Assembly (NCBI GenBank): GCA_038503035.1
Contig: JAVSML010000032.1
Span: forward strand, 682,001 to 746,000
Reading direction: 5' to 3'
Source: Crocodylus rhombifer
Lineage: Eukaryota > Chordata > Crocodylia > Crocodylidae
Length of the DNA: 64,000 nucleotides
Part shown: positions 45,001-60,000 of the stretch, piece by piece
Numbering within the stretch: position 1 is the stretch's first letter
How the letters are laid out: the number at the start of each line of letters is the position of its first letter
The notes under the pieces: generated by a model
Told to the model about the DNA's origin: nothing
The model's input: only the letters and a program-made list of their open reading frames with translations
The model's database searches: none
Program-made: the position numbers and the translations under genes

Positions 45001-48000
45001 TTGTGTCCATAGGGAAATCTCTTTTTATAGGATAACTGACAGTTTTGTATCCAGCACTTTTTCATTTAAAACTTAAGTGATGTGTTTATTTGAACACAAA
45101 TACATTTTCTTGTTTTCATAGTAGCCCTGCAAGAAGATATTGTGTAATTTCAAGGGTGAGCAATTCTTTAGTGCAGCGGTTCCCAATCTGTGGTATGCAG
45201 ACATCCTGTCAGTGGTACACATTAACAGATTTATTATAATTACTTTATATGGCACAACTTTGCTGGTGGTGCTTAAGGCTGTATCATTTTAAATTGGTGG
45301 TACACAATCTGTCAGAGTTTGGGAACCGCTGCTTGAGTGATTGATGATGATATATTAAAATCTAATATAAACATACAGATTTTAATTGTTTGTATTCATA
45401 ATAAAACTTGCTTAAGACTTAAATGATTAGCATATCTCACTTGCATTACAAAACTGTTTTCCAATCATGGAAGCCTTCTTATTTACCAGGGCTAAGATAT
45501 TGCAGTAGATCTGGGTTTTTTTTCTTTTTCTTTTTGTTTTAATTCCTTAAAAGGAGGCATCTTGCTCAAAGAATATAGCTTTCATCCTTCCAGTCCTTTT
45601 TTGCTTGCTATTCCTTTGTCTCACAGAAGCCAATGAAACATTTATCTTATGCACATAGACTGCAGCTGTATATTAGCATTTCCTTTTGAAAAAGCGGTCC
45701 CAGTCTGATAAGTGACCAGGAAATTAGGAATTTGCTACAATTTGGGGTGCAGCTGGTGTTGCAAGGGTAAAACTATTCAGGGGTGTTATTCTAGGGAATG
45801 TTGGAGTACATCCAAAAGGTGAGAGAGACAAAGGAATGGGTTAGTGGTTAAAGCACAGAACTGGAAGTCAGAAAATCTGATTTCCATGTCTTGCTCTGTC
45901 ACAAACTTGTTCATCCTAGAACAGATCCCTTTAACGCCCTGTACTGATGAAGTAGGTTGTCACCTATGAAAGCTTATGCCTCTGAACGAGTTAATGTCTG
46001 AAAGGTGCCAGCCTGCCCTGCCTTCTGTTTATTCTCTCCACTTAAAAGTAGCAATAGTACACAGATACTGCTTCTTTACAGCTTTTTAAGTTAACTTGCT
46101 ATAGATTTCTATTTTCAAGAGAATGGAAAATGAAACTTCAAGTAGAGTTAACAAGTATCCTCATCCCTACTACCAAGACCCTGCTCCAGTAATGCTTCTA
46201 AAAAGATGTATTGTTACTGGTTCAGAGCAGCTACAGTGAGATATTCACTTGCCAGCACAGGAATCCTTTTGTTGTTATATCTTTGTGACTGTCCCATTAC
46301 TGTAGATTTACTGACAACTGCTTATGTCATATTCTGGTAGAAAGTGGCACAGAAGAAAGATACCACTGTGTCTTCCATTTTAAAATTCTGATGCCATTTT
46401 GTAACCATCTGCCTGAAAGTAATAGTTTAGTTGCATGGTGCTGGGTTTTTGGGCTTTGTTTTTTTTATCCTCTGCCTTTGATATTTTACAGCTGCCTTAA
46501 CTGTGTGGCCAGATTTGTGCTTGTTTTTTATTTTTCTGGCATGAACTGAAACTTGCATAAAGCCAGAATATGCATCCATCTTTTAAATTGGTTATTTTTC
46601 AGGGGTGAACAAAAGGTTTTTTTACTTAGCATCTTTCCGGGAGAAAACTTTCTTTTTTCCAGGTTGAATGCAGAAGCAGACCAGATGCGGATCTTTTCTA
46701 ATCCATGTTATGATGAATGATCTTGAAACTAGTGTTCTGAATCATTTGAATGTTCATTAAACCAGAATCATGAGTGTAATTTTATTCCTCCCCATCTCCA
46801 CTCTATTCCTTCCCCAGCATAGAAGCATTTATTTATCATGTAGGAAAGAAAAATAGTAGCGTGGATCCTACTGTAGGCATGCACATGCCTCATGTGCATG
46901 AAGCTGGACAATTTGGAAAAGCCACGGCCATTGGGATCATGCACACAACCCGTGCCTCCTTGTGCTCTTGTGTGAAGGCATAAGAAACGGAGAAGCCACA
47001 GTCTTCCCTTGTTCTCTTACCACCTGTGGCAGCAAGCTGGAACCTAGTAAATGCCTCACCTATTCATACTTAGCTTTAGCTAAACCTTATTACAAGCCTT
47101 TGGATGTCTACACAAATCCTTTGCTCATCTCATGCTGTTGTAAACATATCTACCTGTTCTAATCACATCTTGACCTTGATCTCTAGACCTGCCTGTAGGT
47201 CTGGCCCCTGAATACAGTTGTCTCTGCAAGCTCATCTGGCATGTCTGCATAATACAATGAAGGGTACATTAACCAAGGCTAAGCCCTTCTCATATGGCTA
47301 TGCTTCCTCCAGTGCCTGAGCTAACTGCAAACAAGCATTGTGCTATGTATACATAGCCATTATCATGACTCAAAACAGCAGGCTGTCTCTTGTGCTTGGC
47401 ACAATAGGTATATGTACGTTCTGTAAGTGAAATCATATATATGCAGTAGAAGCTCACTGTACCTGTTAGATTTCTGCTAGGCACATGAATCTCAAATTCC
47501 ACCTTTTAAAACAATGCATGGACATCTTGTTGAACTCAGAGGAGATGAGCTCTTAAGTATTTTTGTTAATGACCAAGCCAGCATTGTCAAGCAGACAAAC
47601 TATACCTGAGACCATCACAGAAGGCAGCACCAAGAAAAGAACTGGTACTAACATTGTCATAAGGTTTGAAGTCAGCATCTACCTCATTAGTATCAAAACA
47701 AAGACCTATAATGCTGAAGCCTGGTACCAGGAGTGGTCACACTGAGCCTAGAGTTAGAGATTTCATTTGAGTCTGTCCTGTAAAAACAAACAACACAAAG
47801 CTAGTGGAGAGAAGTACACCAGGCCTCTTAGGGCATTGAGGGCTGGGAAACAGTAGCCTACAGTACACAAGACTGTCTGTGCTGATCCTGGCACTGTTGT
47901 GTTTAACAGCGCCAGATTTGACTGAAGATCTAGGGATAACCTAGGGCTACCAGTGTCAAAACACCTACTAGTACCTATATAAACCCATATGCTGAAAGTA

Positions 48001-51000
48001 TAACTTGCATCAGTGCTGAACTGAAAGAGTTCTGCTTCTCATCACCATCACTGTAGCTTAAATTCTTCCCATCTTCAAGGACAGAATCCATCCAACAGGA
48101 AATCAGTCAGATTTTTAGTTAGACCCAAACATTACCAGTACAGGGTTCTGTTCTTCATCATCACATTCACAGCGAAAAGTGTTGTCATGAAATACCCAAA
48201 AGTAGTGAAAGTGCATTTGAAGGGACAGGAAATCTAGTTTAACCTATACCTGATCCAGTAGCAGGTCCTAGCAGGGGACTGCAACAGCTTGTCACTGCTA
48301 CAGATGGCAGGGAGTGGAGGCATTTGGCTTTGTCTGTCAGCCAGAAAATGGATTCCAGTCTCTCTAGTCAATTGTAAACTGCTTTAAGTCAAATGGAGCA
48401 AAGACAGCACATGTGTGCCAGGGCTCTTAGGCTGCGGTTAACATTCATATGCTACCTTGCTCTGCCACAATGTGGACAGAGGTGTTATGATCCTGTTCCA
48501 AGTCCTGGGAGAGCTAATTTGGTGCCCCGGTCCATTGCACATATAGAAAGGTGTTGCATTCTGTCCCCTGCTGACTGTGATGCGTACTACAGAAGCTTCA
48601 GGGGTATCCAGCTGAACTACCTGTAAAAGAAAGGGGCATGGTCCCCCAACAATCAGAAACTGCTCTGAATTTGGGCCATTGGACTGACCTGCATAACACT
48701 TCTGCCATTCAGTAAAACTCCACCACCTGAATCTCAAAGGACAACATAGTGGTAATAAATTACAGAAACAAGCAAGGGGTACCAATCATCCCTTCTCTTT
48801 TCTAGTAAACCACCAGGCTATCCAGATAGTGTCATCAGCATATCATCACCTCTGTGTTTCTGAGTCTGTTGGAGCATGGTAATTATTGTGCTCCAGCAGC
48901 CTCCTGTGTCTCGTGTGTTGGCGTCCCCTTGTTTCAAAACAACAATGGAAGCACTTGAACTAAAGCTCATTTGATGAGCTGCCTCCATTTTGAAGTGTGG
49001 GGACACCGATACCCAAGACACTGTAGTTCTTTAATTAGAGCTGCTCTTGAAACTACTCTGATTGAAGTGCTGTCCTTCCCTGTCCCCCCTCCTCCAAGGA
49101 AATGTAAAAGTGACCGACCATGACCAACTGTGAATGCTGGAGTCTGTCCTGCACATCATGTTCTGTCAGTGGGATGTTCCCACAGTAAATTAATTCGCCA
49201 TAGAACAGGGGTAGGCAACCTTTTCTGGCTGTGGGTGAGAATGACTGGGGGGGAGGGGCGGATTGTCAGAGATGGGTGGATGCTAGGACCCTGCTGCCAC
49301 CACTGGTCTACCCCATGAAGTGTCAAGGGAACAGTGGCAGTGTGCTACCACCTGCACCTGCAAGCCAGATTCTGCCCATGGGCCCTAGATTCCTGCCCCC
49401 TGCCACATAAAATGGTGCTAGATGCACAAACTATTCTTCCAGAGTCTGACCCTGGGATTATTGCAGGATATCTCCAGAGGTCTTGGTTTCTCTACTTTTC
49501 CACTAATTCTCCTGGATTGTGCTGGAAGTCAGAAGGGACAAGGCTATGGTCATTCTAATAGTTCAAAGTGTCTTGGCCTAGGAGACTGGCAGCCTTGCTC
49601 CACATGCCTAACATCTCAAAAACAAGTTCAAATCTTGCTGCCGTATAGGCACTTGCTACTTCTGATGGCAGGGATGTTGCCTGTCAAAGACTGCTCCCTT
49701 CAGGTTCAAGACATTCAGATACAAAGCATTCCTTAAAGTGGAAAAGGTTTTCCACAGGATAAGTCCAAAACAGATTGGAGACACCGCTTGACCTGTGCTA
49801 TTGATATAACTTGTAAGTTTAAGGAATAAAACTTTTGTAGTGTTATGTTATGTAGATAAGCAGAATTCCCTAGTGATGCCAAAGAGGCCTAGCTTAACTG
49901 TGACGTTTTGCCTACTTAACTGGTGTGAACATTGCTCTGTAGGGGCTTTTTCCTTTTGTATTTAATCATGTGAATGATGTGTATCTTGTATTTTTGTTTC
50001 CTTTTTCAAAACTGTGAGATGACTATGAGCAATAATGAATCATGGGCATTTTTTAGTATCCTTTTGAGATGAGCACATGTGAATGAGCTAATTTTACTCA
50101 ATTAAATGATATAAACAAGGTAGCTATGAAGAGGAGGGTGTGAAGTTATATGCTGAGTTAGCTGCATTCAAACTAATACTGCTCCAGCATTGCAGTTAGC
50201 CAAGTAGCTAACTAGTAGATTAGTAGCATATACTCTGTCATTTTGATTATGGTCTTTACGGTCCTAATTAGCATACTAAATGAGCTGTACTGGATTGGTC
50301 TAGACATCAAAGTCAACACATCAATATCAGACCAACCAATGTCTTAGGTTGCATGCTTTTTCTGAAACTGGGATGGCTGCGTGGGTCTCTTAAAGTCTCC
50401 CTAGCAGCAGAACTGTTACATCACAATCTAGTGCAGTTCAACTTTATCTCATAACCAACAGTCCTTTGTAGCCACTCTGTGCCTTGGGAAACTGTTCCAT
50501 TTTGGGACCTCAGGGTCTTTCTCCTAAAGCTTATAAATCTTCCCTTTGGACTGCTATAGGAATGCTGCCTACACTACCTTATCTTTAAGATAATCTTCCT
50601 GGTGGTCATCACCTGGGCTTGAAACTACAGTCTCGCTTGGTTTAGCAGCTTACAGCCTTTCATAGAGAGACAGTGTCATTGAGACAACACTCTGAATTTA
50701 GTTGTATAGTGGTCTAAGACTTGCACCTTGCCACTTATCTTCCTGAAGCAGGAAAGAAACCTCACACCCTGGGTGAATCCAGAGCTTTACTGTATTACCT
50801 TGATAGGACCAAGTCTTTCTGGCCGTCTGCCTGCCTCTCTGGTGATCATTTCTATGCAATCCAAGGGCCAAGTCATGTTGAAGAGAATTTCCAAGTGGGT
50901 CACGTAACACATTTCCTCTTGCTATCTGTTAACAAGTGTGTTCGTTTGAATGCTGATGCAGTCTGTGCTCTGGCACAGCATGCATATATTGCCTTTTGCG

Positions 51001-54000
51001 GGGACGTTGAGATTTCACATCTGCAAGGCAGCAACATGGAGTAACCTACTGACATTTCATGAAATATGTCATTGGCATGCTGGCTGAGGCAGATGCCAAG
51101 CTGCAGAGAACAGTACTTAATTATTATTTCTCTTAATAGAGCTAGAAGGCCCAAAAGTTGAGGAATGTGCTTTTTGCCTGTGCGACCCTGCTGACACATT
51201 ACAAAAAAAGAACAATTGCTTACCCTATTGCAAGTGGTTGGTTTTTTGTTTTGTTTTGTTTTGGGGGGGTTTTTGGGGGGGCGGGGTTAGGCTGTGGTGT
51301 TGGTGTGGAGCCTATCACCTCTTCTCATTTCTTTTAAATCTGTAGTAACTATTGGCTTCAGATTGAGAGGAAACAGAGACAGTTATGGCCACTGTCCTTT
51401 ATGCCCTCGCATTGGGGATATAAAGAGGCATGTGGCCCTAGCACACTACACCCCATTCAAGTTTCTCATTTGTTGTCTCAAGCACTTAGTTGTTATACAT
51501 TTAGGGGCCTCCTTGTGGCCTTTGAGATGGGCCTTGCATTTCCTAGGGGGCCCACAGTCGTTGTATAACATATAGATCTAACGCATACTACTGCTTGCGT
51601 TTCTGATCCTAAGTTCACAAGGCTTTGCTGTACCTTCAGTGGGGTCCATGCTGGAAGAATAGATTCAGTTCTGAAATTGTAGAGCTGTGGGTTTAGCAGT
51701 TGGCTTACGATTCGGGCACTCTTCTCTCTTAAAATGTGACTTCTGGTCAAAAAAATTGGCTGGGGTTGTGGCTGGGGAGTGAGGGGCACCAGCAGGACTA
51801 GGGGGCTGTGGCTGGGGAGTGAGGGGCCTGGACCTATGCCCTGACAAGTGAAGGGGGCAGAGGGAGCTCTGATTTTTCATGATAAAAAACCTAAAATCAA
51901 ATACCAACATTTATAGGTAATCAGAATTTATTTTATAGTGATTGAGGCACTGGTAGGCTTCCAAATGGCTTTAAAATTGTAAATATATCAGTAAAAAATT
52001 GTGTTCAATTGATACCTAAATATGCATGTGTGTATAGTGGCATTTCATTTTAATTGTGGATGGGGTTTTTTAATCAGAGAATTTGTGATATTTAAACAGA
52101 GAAAACCAGGCTCGATCCCCGGTGAGCTCTGCTATTTTTATTGAATAAATATCAGTGCTGTAGATCCAGCATGGCTCTGTGAAAGGAAAATGGATGTCAT
52201 TTCATGCACAACACCACAATTTATTAACCAGTTTTCAAAAGAAAAATATATATTACTGATATTGACACGTGAGCCAGAAAGAACCCAGATTGAGTCTGCA
52301 GGACTGACCGGGGTGAGGGGGATGTATTTTTTTTGCAATGTTGAAATGGTGTTCCTGAAGCAGTGGGACCTAGCAATGCGGTTGTGGTGGTGTCATTTTT
52401 CACAGTGTAATTGCCTTTTAACTATTCCTTAAGGTGCACAGGATATTTATTTTAGTTTGGTCATTAAAGTAGGTATATGAATTTAATGTGTGTGAAGTTG
52501 GTATCTCACATAGAAAATACTTGGTGACAGTCAGAAATAGAGTATATTTTTCAGCCTGATAGCAAATGTGTCTAGAGGCCCAGGCTTAATTTTACAAGGC
52601 CGTGTACAAAGACCAGATAAACGATAGTCCCATCCCCAGATAATTTATGTTCTCAAAAAGCATTTTTGAGTCTGTCAGTGGCAGCGATTGCTTGTGAAAC
52701 GGTTTGGTCTTCATCTCATTCAAAGTCTTCCCCCTGCTGACCCAACCCTCTCATATTGTGGCTCTTTATATTATATTTTTGGATGTGGAAAGGTCAGTAA
52801 AATCATACAGCTTTACCTCTACAATTGTCTTATAATATGCCTGCATTTTATTTTTATTTTTTCTTTCATTTCAGGACATAACTTGGCAAGATGAACATTC
52901 AGCCCCTTTCTCCTGGGAGACCAAGGTGAGTTTGGTATATTTTTATTTTAGTATCAGGGCTGCTTGAAACTGATCCTGTTCTCATTGACATCATTGACGT
53001 TATTCTCATTTGACAGTTGATATGCTTACCCTGTGACAGCTATGTAAGTTGGACTTAGCAGATAGGAGAATCAGTCTTAGTTTGTTTCTGCTGACTTACA
53101 TGGAAGCGGGAAGGTATTGGACTGTTAGTATGCAGGGTGCTTGATACTGAATAAGAATGGAATCTGGAGCAGTCACGTGAGTAAGACTATGGGGAGGGCA
53201 TGATGTGGCTTCGCGGGCACTGGGCTAGGGGAAATGAGGGGCATCAGTACTTGCTTATGGCACAACCCTGGGTAAGTTGAGCTGGGCCCCAGGCAGTATT
53301 CCTTGGAGGGTGGCGTTTGGGAAATTTAGTTTATCTCTGAGTAGGGATGTCAGCACATTGCAGGAAGGGGAATATCCCTCACCACCTTCCCCTTGTGGTT
53401 GCACTTTTGGGCCAGCCTGACTCAGTACAGCCTCTGCATAAGCTGCTGCTTTTACAGTAGTCTAGGCCCAGTTGTCTAGAATTTGGACAGCCCTGATACA
53501 AAGTATGAACTTGGCCTTTGTGGAGGTTGGTTTGGAAATTGAAAAACGTAACAAAATGTTTGCAGGCTCTATCTTGATATCCTTTGACTCCTCTCAGCTT
53601 CCCAGATATTATTACATTCTGTTGTACCCTGTCTCCTTTTAAGAGGTCAGGATAATTAATAATCCATGATAGCTATGTGGTGCATCTGGGAAACAAAACC
53701 ACAGTTGAAAAGTAACTAGTAATCCTATTGTCTAGCTTTTAATATTCTTCTACATGTGTGCCTCTATTAGGTTGGAGTAAACTAATTTACTCTGCAGTAG
53801 GATAGTACTTGTAAATACTGATTATTTACAAGTATTGTTCTGCTGCAGAGTAAAAAACTCTTCAGCAGCACATGTGTAGACACAGGAGGGGCTGGCTGGG
53901 GCATGAGGGTGTTTCAGTGTGGGGGGCTGCTTGCTGGCTAGCACAAACTCTAGCACATTGAACCAGGGGGAGTAGCCCTGAGTTGTCAGGCTGACCCGCA

Positions 54001-57000
54001 GGGCTCCTTGTCAACTGGGGCTGCTCCAACCCAGCTCTATGAGCTATGCATGAATAAACTTCACAGCTTATTGCTCCAGAGTTAATTGCTTCTGGGCACA
54101 GTAATAGCACGTATAGATGTGCCTAGTGTCTAGCAATACATGTTTACTCCAAACCAACGTAAACACTTTGCTGTCATCTATCAGATGAAACTACAAAAAT
54201 GAAGGGAGTTTGGCAGCAGCAAACTAATGAGCTGAGCTAAGAGACTTAATGGGTGTATCTAAACTGCTGTATCTGCAGGAGTTGACTATCAGTTGCCTTC
54301 ATGTCTGAACTGAAGCAAAGTGCAGTCTGCTGTATCAGCAGTATTTAAAGGTGTTGCTGATTGGTTTTGAACCTAGACAAGATGTGGTCAGATTTTTGTA
54401 GCAATGGTCAAAGAATGAGGAACATGATTCAGGAGAATGTTGTCCATTTTTTTAATTAAAAAAAATTAATTCAGAGGATTTGGATCAACTGTATAATCGA
54501 TAAGAACATAGATGACATTTTTACAATAAATTAATCCAATTTTATTTAAAGCATCAGTGCATGTTGCTCTTAGGTGAAAGATTAAATGAAACATCAGATC
54601 AGAGAATCTCTTTCCTCCAGGACTGTGGACTTTGCATTGTTTCTTTTCCCCTTCTGTTTCCCAAGCCTTCCATTTCATCAGATTCCCTCCCTTAGCTGAA
54701 TCATCAGTCCTTTTTGAGGTTTTTCTACTCAAAAACTTTATTTCTTGTTTAATGTTCAGCATTTCATCTCCAAGTAGTGTGCACTTAAAAATAGACGTAA
54801 GAGGGCATTTCTAATTCTGGCAGAAGGAATTCAATAGAAAATTAGTTGAGACTGACACAGCTAAGTACATTCAGAATCAGATGTTACATAGACATATGAC
54901 TCCAGTCCATGTAACACATACAGGAAAATCAAATTAGAAGGAGCCAGATCGTCTTAGTTTACAATACAAACTGCTTGTTTCCTCTCCTGAAATTTAATAG
55001 GAAGGCTGGGGAGCCCGCAAATCCTACCAGGTGTGATTGGAAAAATTTCCATTTATTTGTATTTGGGTATATATAACCAAAGAAAATTTCTCTAAAATTT
55101 CTGTTGTACCAAAGTGCAAGAGTGAGTTTGTAGCCATGATGGTCCACAAGTGATGCAAGAGGCAAGGATTTCTTAGGGTGATATCTTTTATTGGACCATC
55201 TGGGTAGCTGGGATAGAGTTAGACAAGCTTTTGAATTCAGACAGTCTTCATTGGGTCTTGCATTTAAGAGCTTGTCTAACTCTATACCAGCTACCCAGTT
55301 GGTCCAATGAAAGATATCATCCTAAGAATTCCTTGCCTATTGTATTGAAGTCATTTTATCAGCTCTCTGTTTATTCAGGGTCTCCGTGAGGTATTTCCAG
55401 CATGCAGTTTTCCTGTTAGTTATTGGATCGGTAAAAATGTCATTGGGAGCTGTTGCTGGGGGAGAACATGTTTATGAAACTATATAGCCTTTTTCTTTCA
55501 TTTCAGAGATAATTTTGTGAAACACTTGCTATAGCCACCTGTTTTCAGAAGTACATTTTAAAAACTTTTTCTTGTAAAGGCAAATCCAGTGCATTAAGTA
55601 TTAAGTGGGTCTGAATTTGAAGACTTAAATAATCTCTCAGCCATTTTTAGCTGTGTTTTTGACATGGGTTTATTTTAACAGTTAATGTCTTGTCTTTCCT
55701 TTTAAAACTTTGTAGTGGGTTTTCAAAGGAAAACTGCAAAGAAAGAGGTGAAGCTGGTTGTTTTTAGCATTACCATGAACATTCTCATGTAAACCTTTCA
55801 CTAGGTAAGTGTAGCACCTTCAGAGAGAGAATGTATTTGTTGACTGTCACACCTTTGCAAACTATTTAGTGGCACTTAAAGCTGATAACTGCAGATTTTG
55901 TATGGCGGGGTTAAAGGCTGTAGGTGGACCACTGTATAATTTGGAACACAACTTGGGATATTGGTTTTGTTATAGCACTGGAACTTGGGCCAGGTTTGTG
56001 AATAGTTGGAGATTTAGTTCAGCTGAAAGCTTGATTGAGGTTTGGCTGAGTTTAGCTTTTGAATCTTTTGGTTTGTTTGAACCCCAGACTTTTATAGGAC
56101 TATTCAGAGAACATAAATCCCAGAGAATGTAAACAGACGATAACACTTTGTAAAGTAGAAACAGTGTCCAGCTGTGTTTGAGCCCAAAGGCTTCCTGACC
56201 TTAAACTGTTGTAATGAGTAGAAATGGTCAACGTGACTCCCTCCTTCTGCTTATTATGTTTTCAGTCATAGCTAATTAGCTTACTGTCAAACATTTCTGC
56301 TTCTGTTTGCAATCTTAATCTAATGTTTTGGAGAAGAGGGAGGGAGAGGCAGAGAGCAAATTGAATGCTACATTCCACTTGCATCATCAACTACATGCAA
56401 GTCAGTCCAGTTCCCATTTCTTTGTTGTTAGTGATGTGATGCACAAATTTAAAAATCTTGCTAGATGTAGAATGGACATTAGCAATAGGGAATACCTGAT
56501 AGGGCATATGAATCACCTTTTTGTGCCTAGACTTCGCATTTCTTACTCCTTTGCTTCCCCTGCTTTTCGCGCAAATAGCCTTCTTTATTTTTTCAATAAA
56601 ACCTTACAGGTGCATAATATTAACAGTTTCTGTATTATACATAACAGCTTTCATCCTGATAGATCCCAGAGCATGTTAATAATACACAACTAGGCAGTGA
56701 TTTAATCCCACTAATAGGTTTTAAAACCAATTTTCACCAAATTATTACATTGCATTTGTAAGGCAGCCAAAAATATTTTTGGTGGGAAAGGAGGAACAGA
56801 GAGGTGGGCTTTCTACACCCTCTTCATTCTTCATGCTTTCATTAGAACATTGACAGCTACAAGCCATGTTTAAATAAAGTCATAATTAACAAGTTGGCAT
56901 GGATAGCACTGTTTCCATGAACATGGGGGTAGTGATTTCCACCCCACCCCCCTTTTGTAAGGTCTGTTACTTAGCCCCCTTTAGAACATGCTGTCAAACC

Positions 57001-60000
57001 ATACCATTGACCAGCAGTTCTTGGACCCACAATTCCTGTATACTTAGTGTTGGCATTGATGGCAGTAATAACTATGTTAGATACAGTCATAAATAGCAGT
57101 TTTAGGCTTGGTATGGACTGGTCTTTTGTTAGGCAAAATATAATTGCTCAAGTTAGACTTTGACCTGCTGTTCGTTAGTGCCAGGACCATGCACTTACCA
57201 GATACAAACAGTGTGGTTTTAGGACATTTTTGATTGACAAGAAGTCAGACATACTTGTTTCCACAAGTGGAATGCTGTTTTAAAATCTGGTATTTTGCAA
57301 TATCAGTTTCCTCCTAAGGTTATAATGGTGTGCATCTTTTACAATGTTTTATTGTATACACAGACCTAAGTTATTTTATCTTTTCAAGACATCCTCCCTC
57401 CAACTCTTTCTCTCTCTTATTAATAATTATTCTATGGTTTAGTGTTGTTGGGGATTTTTTGTGGTGTTTGGGGTTTTTTTCCCTTACCCTTGTCTGAATT
57501 AGAGTTGTTGCACAATGAATGAACACTACCCTATTTTGGGTACCACATTTGTTTTGTTTCTTTGTCTATTCAGCAAGCTGAGTCCTTTGTTCTGATTTGT
57601 TTATTGTCTTCAGGGAAACTGGACTTTTACCTTCTTATCCTATCAGTTTGGTCAAAATAGCCCATTTTTGACGGAGTTTCTGCAGCCTTTGTCTCAAAAT
57701 TTAGATTGCTGGAAGCTGCCAAGCCGAGCAGTTTGTTTTGGCTGTGTGCGTTTGTCTGTTTCGTAAAATACTAAACATTCCTAATGGATGAATAAGATGT
57801 AAAAATAGCTCTTGAGTTCCTTGTGGTCTTTCTGTTTTTAGTATAGACCTTATGAACTGCGACCTAATTTTATACAGTATGATTAAATCATTAAGGTCTA
57901 TAAGAGTATGCCACAGCCTTAAGGCCTATATTATGTTTCCAATAATTTCTCTAGCAAATTTGTGCTTGTCTGCTTGCACTCTTATCTGCATTGTGTTTAT
58001 GTGGATTCTTTCCACCTTCTCAAGTCTCACTTTTTGGTTCTTGTGCTTTTTCTTTTTAGTTTAGTATTTTAGTTTAACTTTAAACTTTTTTTGAAGGCTT
58101 CTGACTTTAAATTCATTTCATATTAGTACTGAAAAGAACTAGGAGCACTTGAGAAAAATTAGCTGGTATCTTTGCCAAACTCCTGTGAAGTAGAAGGTGG
58201 TGTGCAAATAGAGCAGTAGGAGCCAGCATTTTTTGGCAGGCATGCCACAAATTAGCACCACATTATTTTTAATTGCTACTTCCGTCACTTTCCTTTGCCC
58301 AGTCTGCTTCTTTGCTTTCTGCCCCCTGCCCAATCTGTTGCCCTTCTTTCTTCCTCCTGCCCTGTATGCTTCTGTGCTGCCTGTCTCGTTCCCCAACCTG
58401 CTACATGTCACACACAGAGGCTACCTGTGCTGCTTGTGGCGCACATGCTGCAGGTTGGCCACCCCTGGAGTAGGAAATAAAACAAGATGTAGGTTAGGAT
58501 TTGGTTTGAAGTTGCACCATGATTTGGAAAAAGCGGAGGGTTAAACCCAAATCTCCAGGGTCCCAATCTAAAGTGTTTACTAAAAGAATTCAGAATGGCC
58601 AGTGGTAATAAAGACTCTTCCCGAGTGCAGGTCTCCTGTTGTAGAAACTTCTTGTTGAAAATCGGTTGGCCTTCAAAGGTACAACAAGAAGGCACAGCAG
58701 GTCTGTCTTACAAAATTAATAAATGCAAAATGTACATTATGCTCCTTATGGAGTGTCTACTGCAAGAAGTTTGATTGGGGTAGCAGAGCCATCTATCAAA
58801 ATGCTTATGGGAATGGCACAACTAGGTTTGCACAGGCCATCAATGTAAGTTTATGCTTCTGAATCAAAATGCAAAATGATAGACAGAATTTTAAGGGGTG
58901 GCCAAATTGCAGTGGATGTTAAAATGAAATGCGTAACTGGAAAACGTTTTTAGAACTCCTAGCTTTAGCTATAGTTTTTGAAATGACTGTTTTTGAGCCA
59001 AAAAAAACAAAAGGCTTGAGGGAGGAAAGTATATGGTATATGTTGGGGGCGGGGGTGTTTTTGTGTTAAATCATTTATTGATTTGGAATTTGATGTACTT
59101 AAAAGTAAGAGCAGAACAGTGAACTGGAACTCTCTTAATGGTTAGCTGGAAACATGCGATGCAAGACATGCACATTTGAGTCGTGTTTCATGTTCTAGCA
59201 CCAGATTCACACACTTAGCTCCCTTTGTCTTCAAAATTATTTCCCTAGCTAAAATTTTCTAACAGCTGTTTTTTAAATAACTAAAACTGAAACACATTGC
59301 AAATTGCCTGACTTGATATACCATATATTAAACAACTTGACTTCATCAGGCGTACCAAGATGTTCATGCCCAATTGAAATGGGTTTGTATATTTTCACTA
59401 GCTTTGGTCATATGGAACCATTGTGCTTTTCAGCTGAATCCAATAAATAACTTGTATCATGCTCCAGTTAATTTCAGGATATTAAAAAGAAAAAAGCACA
59501 CTAGGATAACTTGATAGTGGTCTATGGGGCTGATGTACAAATATCATAGTGGTGATTATATGCTTGGTCTCTGAAAATCCAAATTAGATTTTGGCTACTT
59601 GTTTGAGATCAATAAAGGATAGAATTGTGTTTAAATTAAAGCACTGAAATGTTCCAAACTGTCTTAATGACGTCCCAGGTCCAAATAGCAAAAATCTTCA
59701 AGTATGATTGTAAGACTGGATGTACCAGGAACCAAAATCTTTAAAAAATTGAGGGATTTAGGATTTTTGTCATACCTAAACTAGAGAAGACTTATCTCTG
59801 GTTTTAGGTCAGGTCTGAAACTAAAACTGTAATAGTCCAGGTTTCTGCTCTGATCATTTTTAAGAAGATGTTCAAGTGGCATTTTGAATGTGGGACCACT
59901 CTCTTTTATAAAGTTAAGTTTTGAAGAAAAAGCTTTGTAGATTAAGCGTTTCATCCAAAATCCTGCAGCAGTGAATTTACTAAATTGGACACATGCTGTT

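Noticed and set aside
48393..48785. ORFs of 77 (+) and 115 (-) codons as possible genes
   Set aside because: No recognisable domain, no splice context, and they lie in the suspected decayed retroelement.
52108..52122. tRNA B-box-like GGCTCGATCCCCGG, suggesting a tRNA or SINE
   Set aside because: There is no A box at the right distance, no cloverleaf and no clear repeat body.
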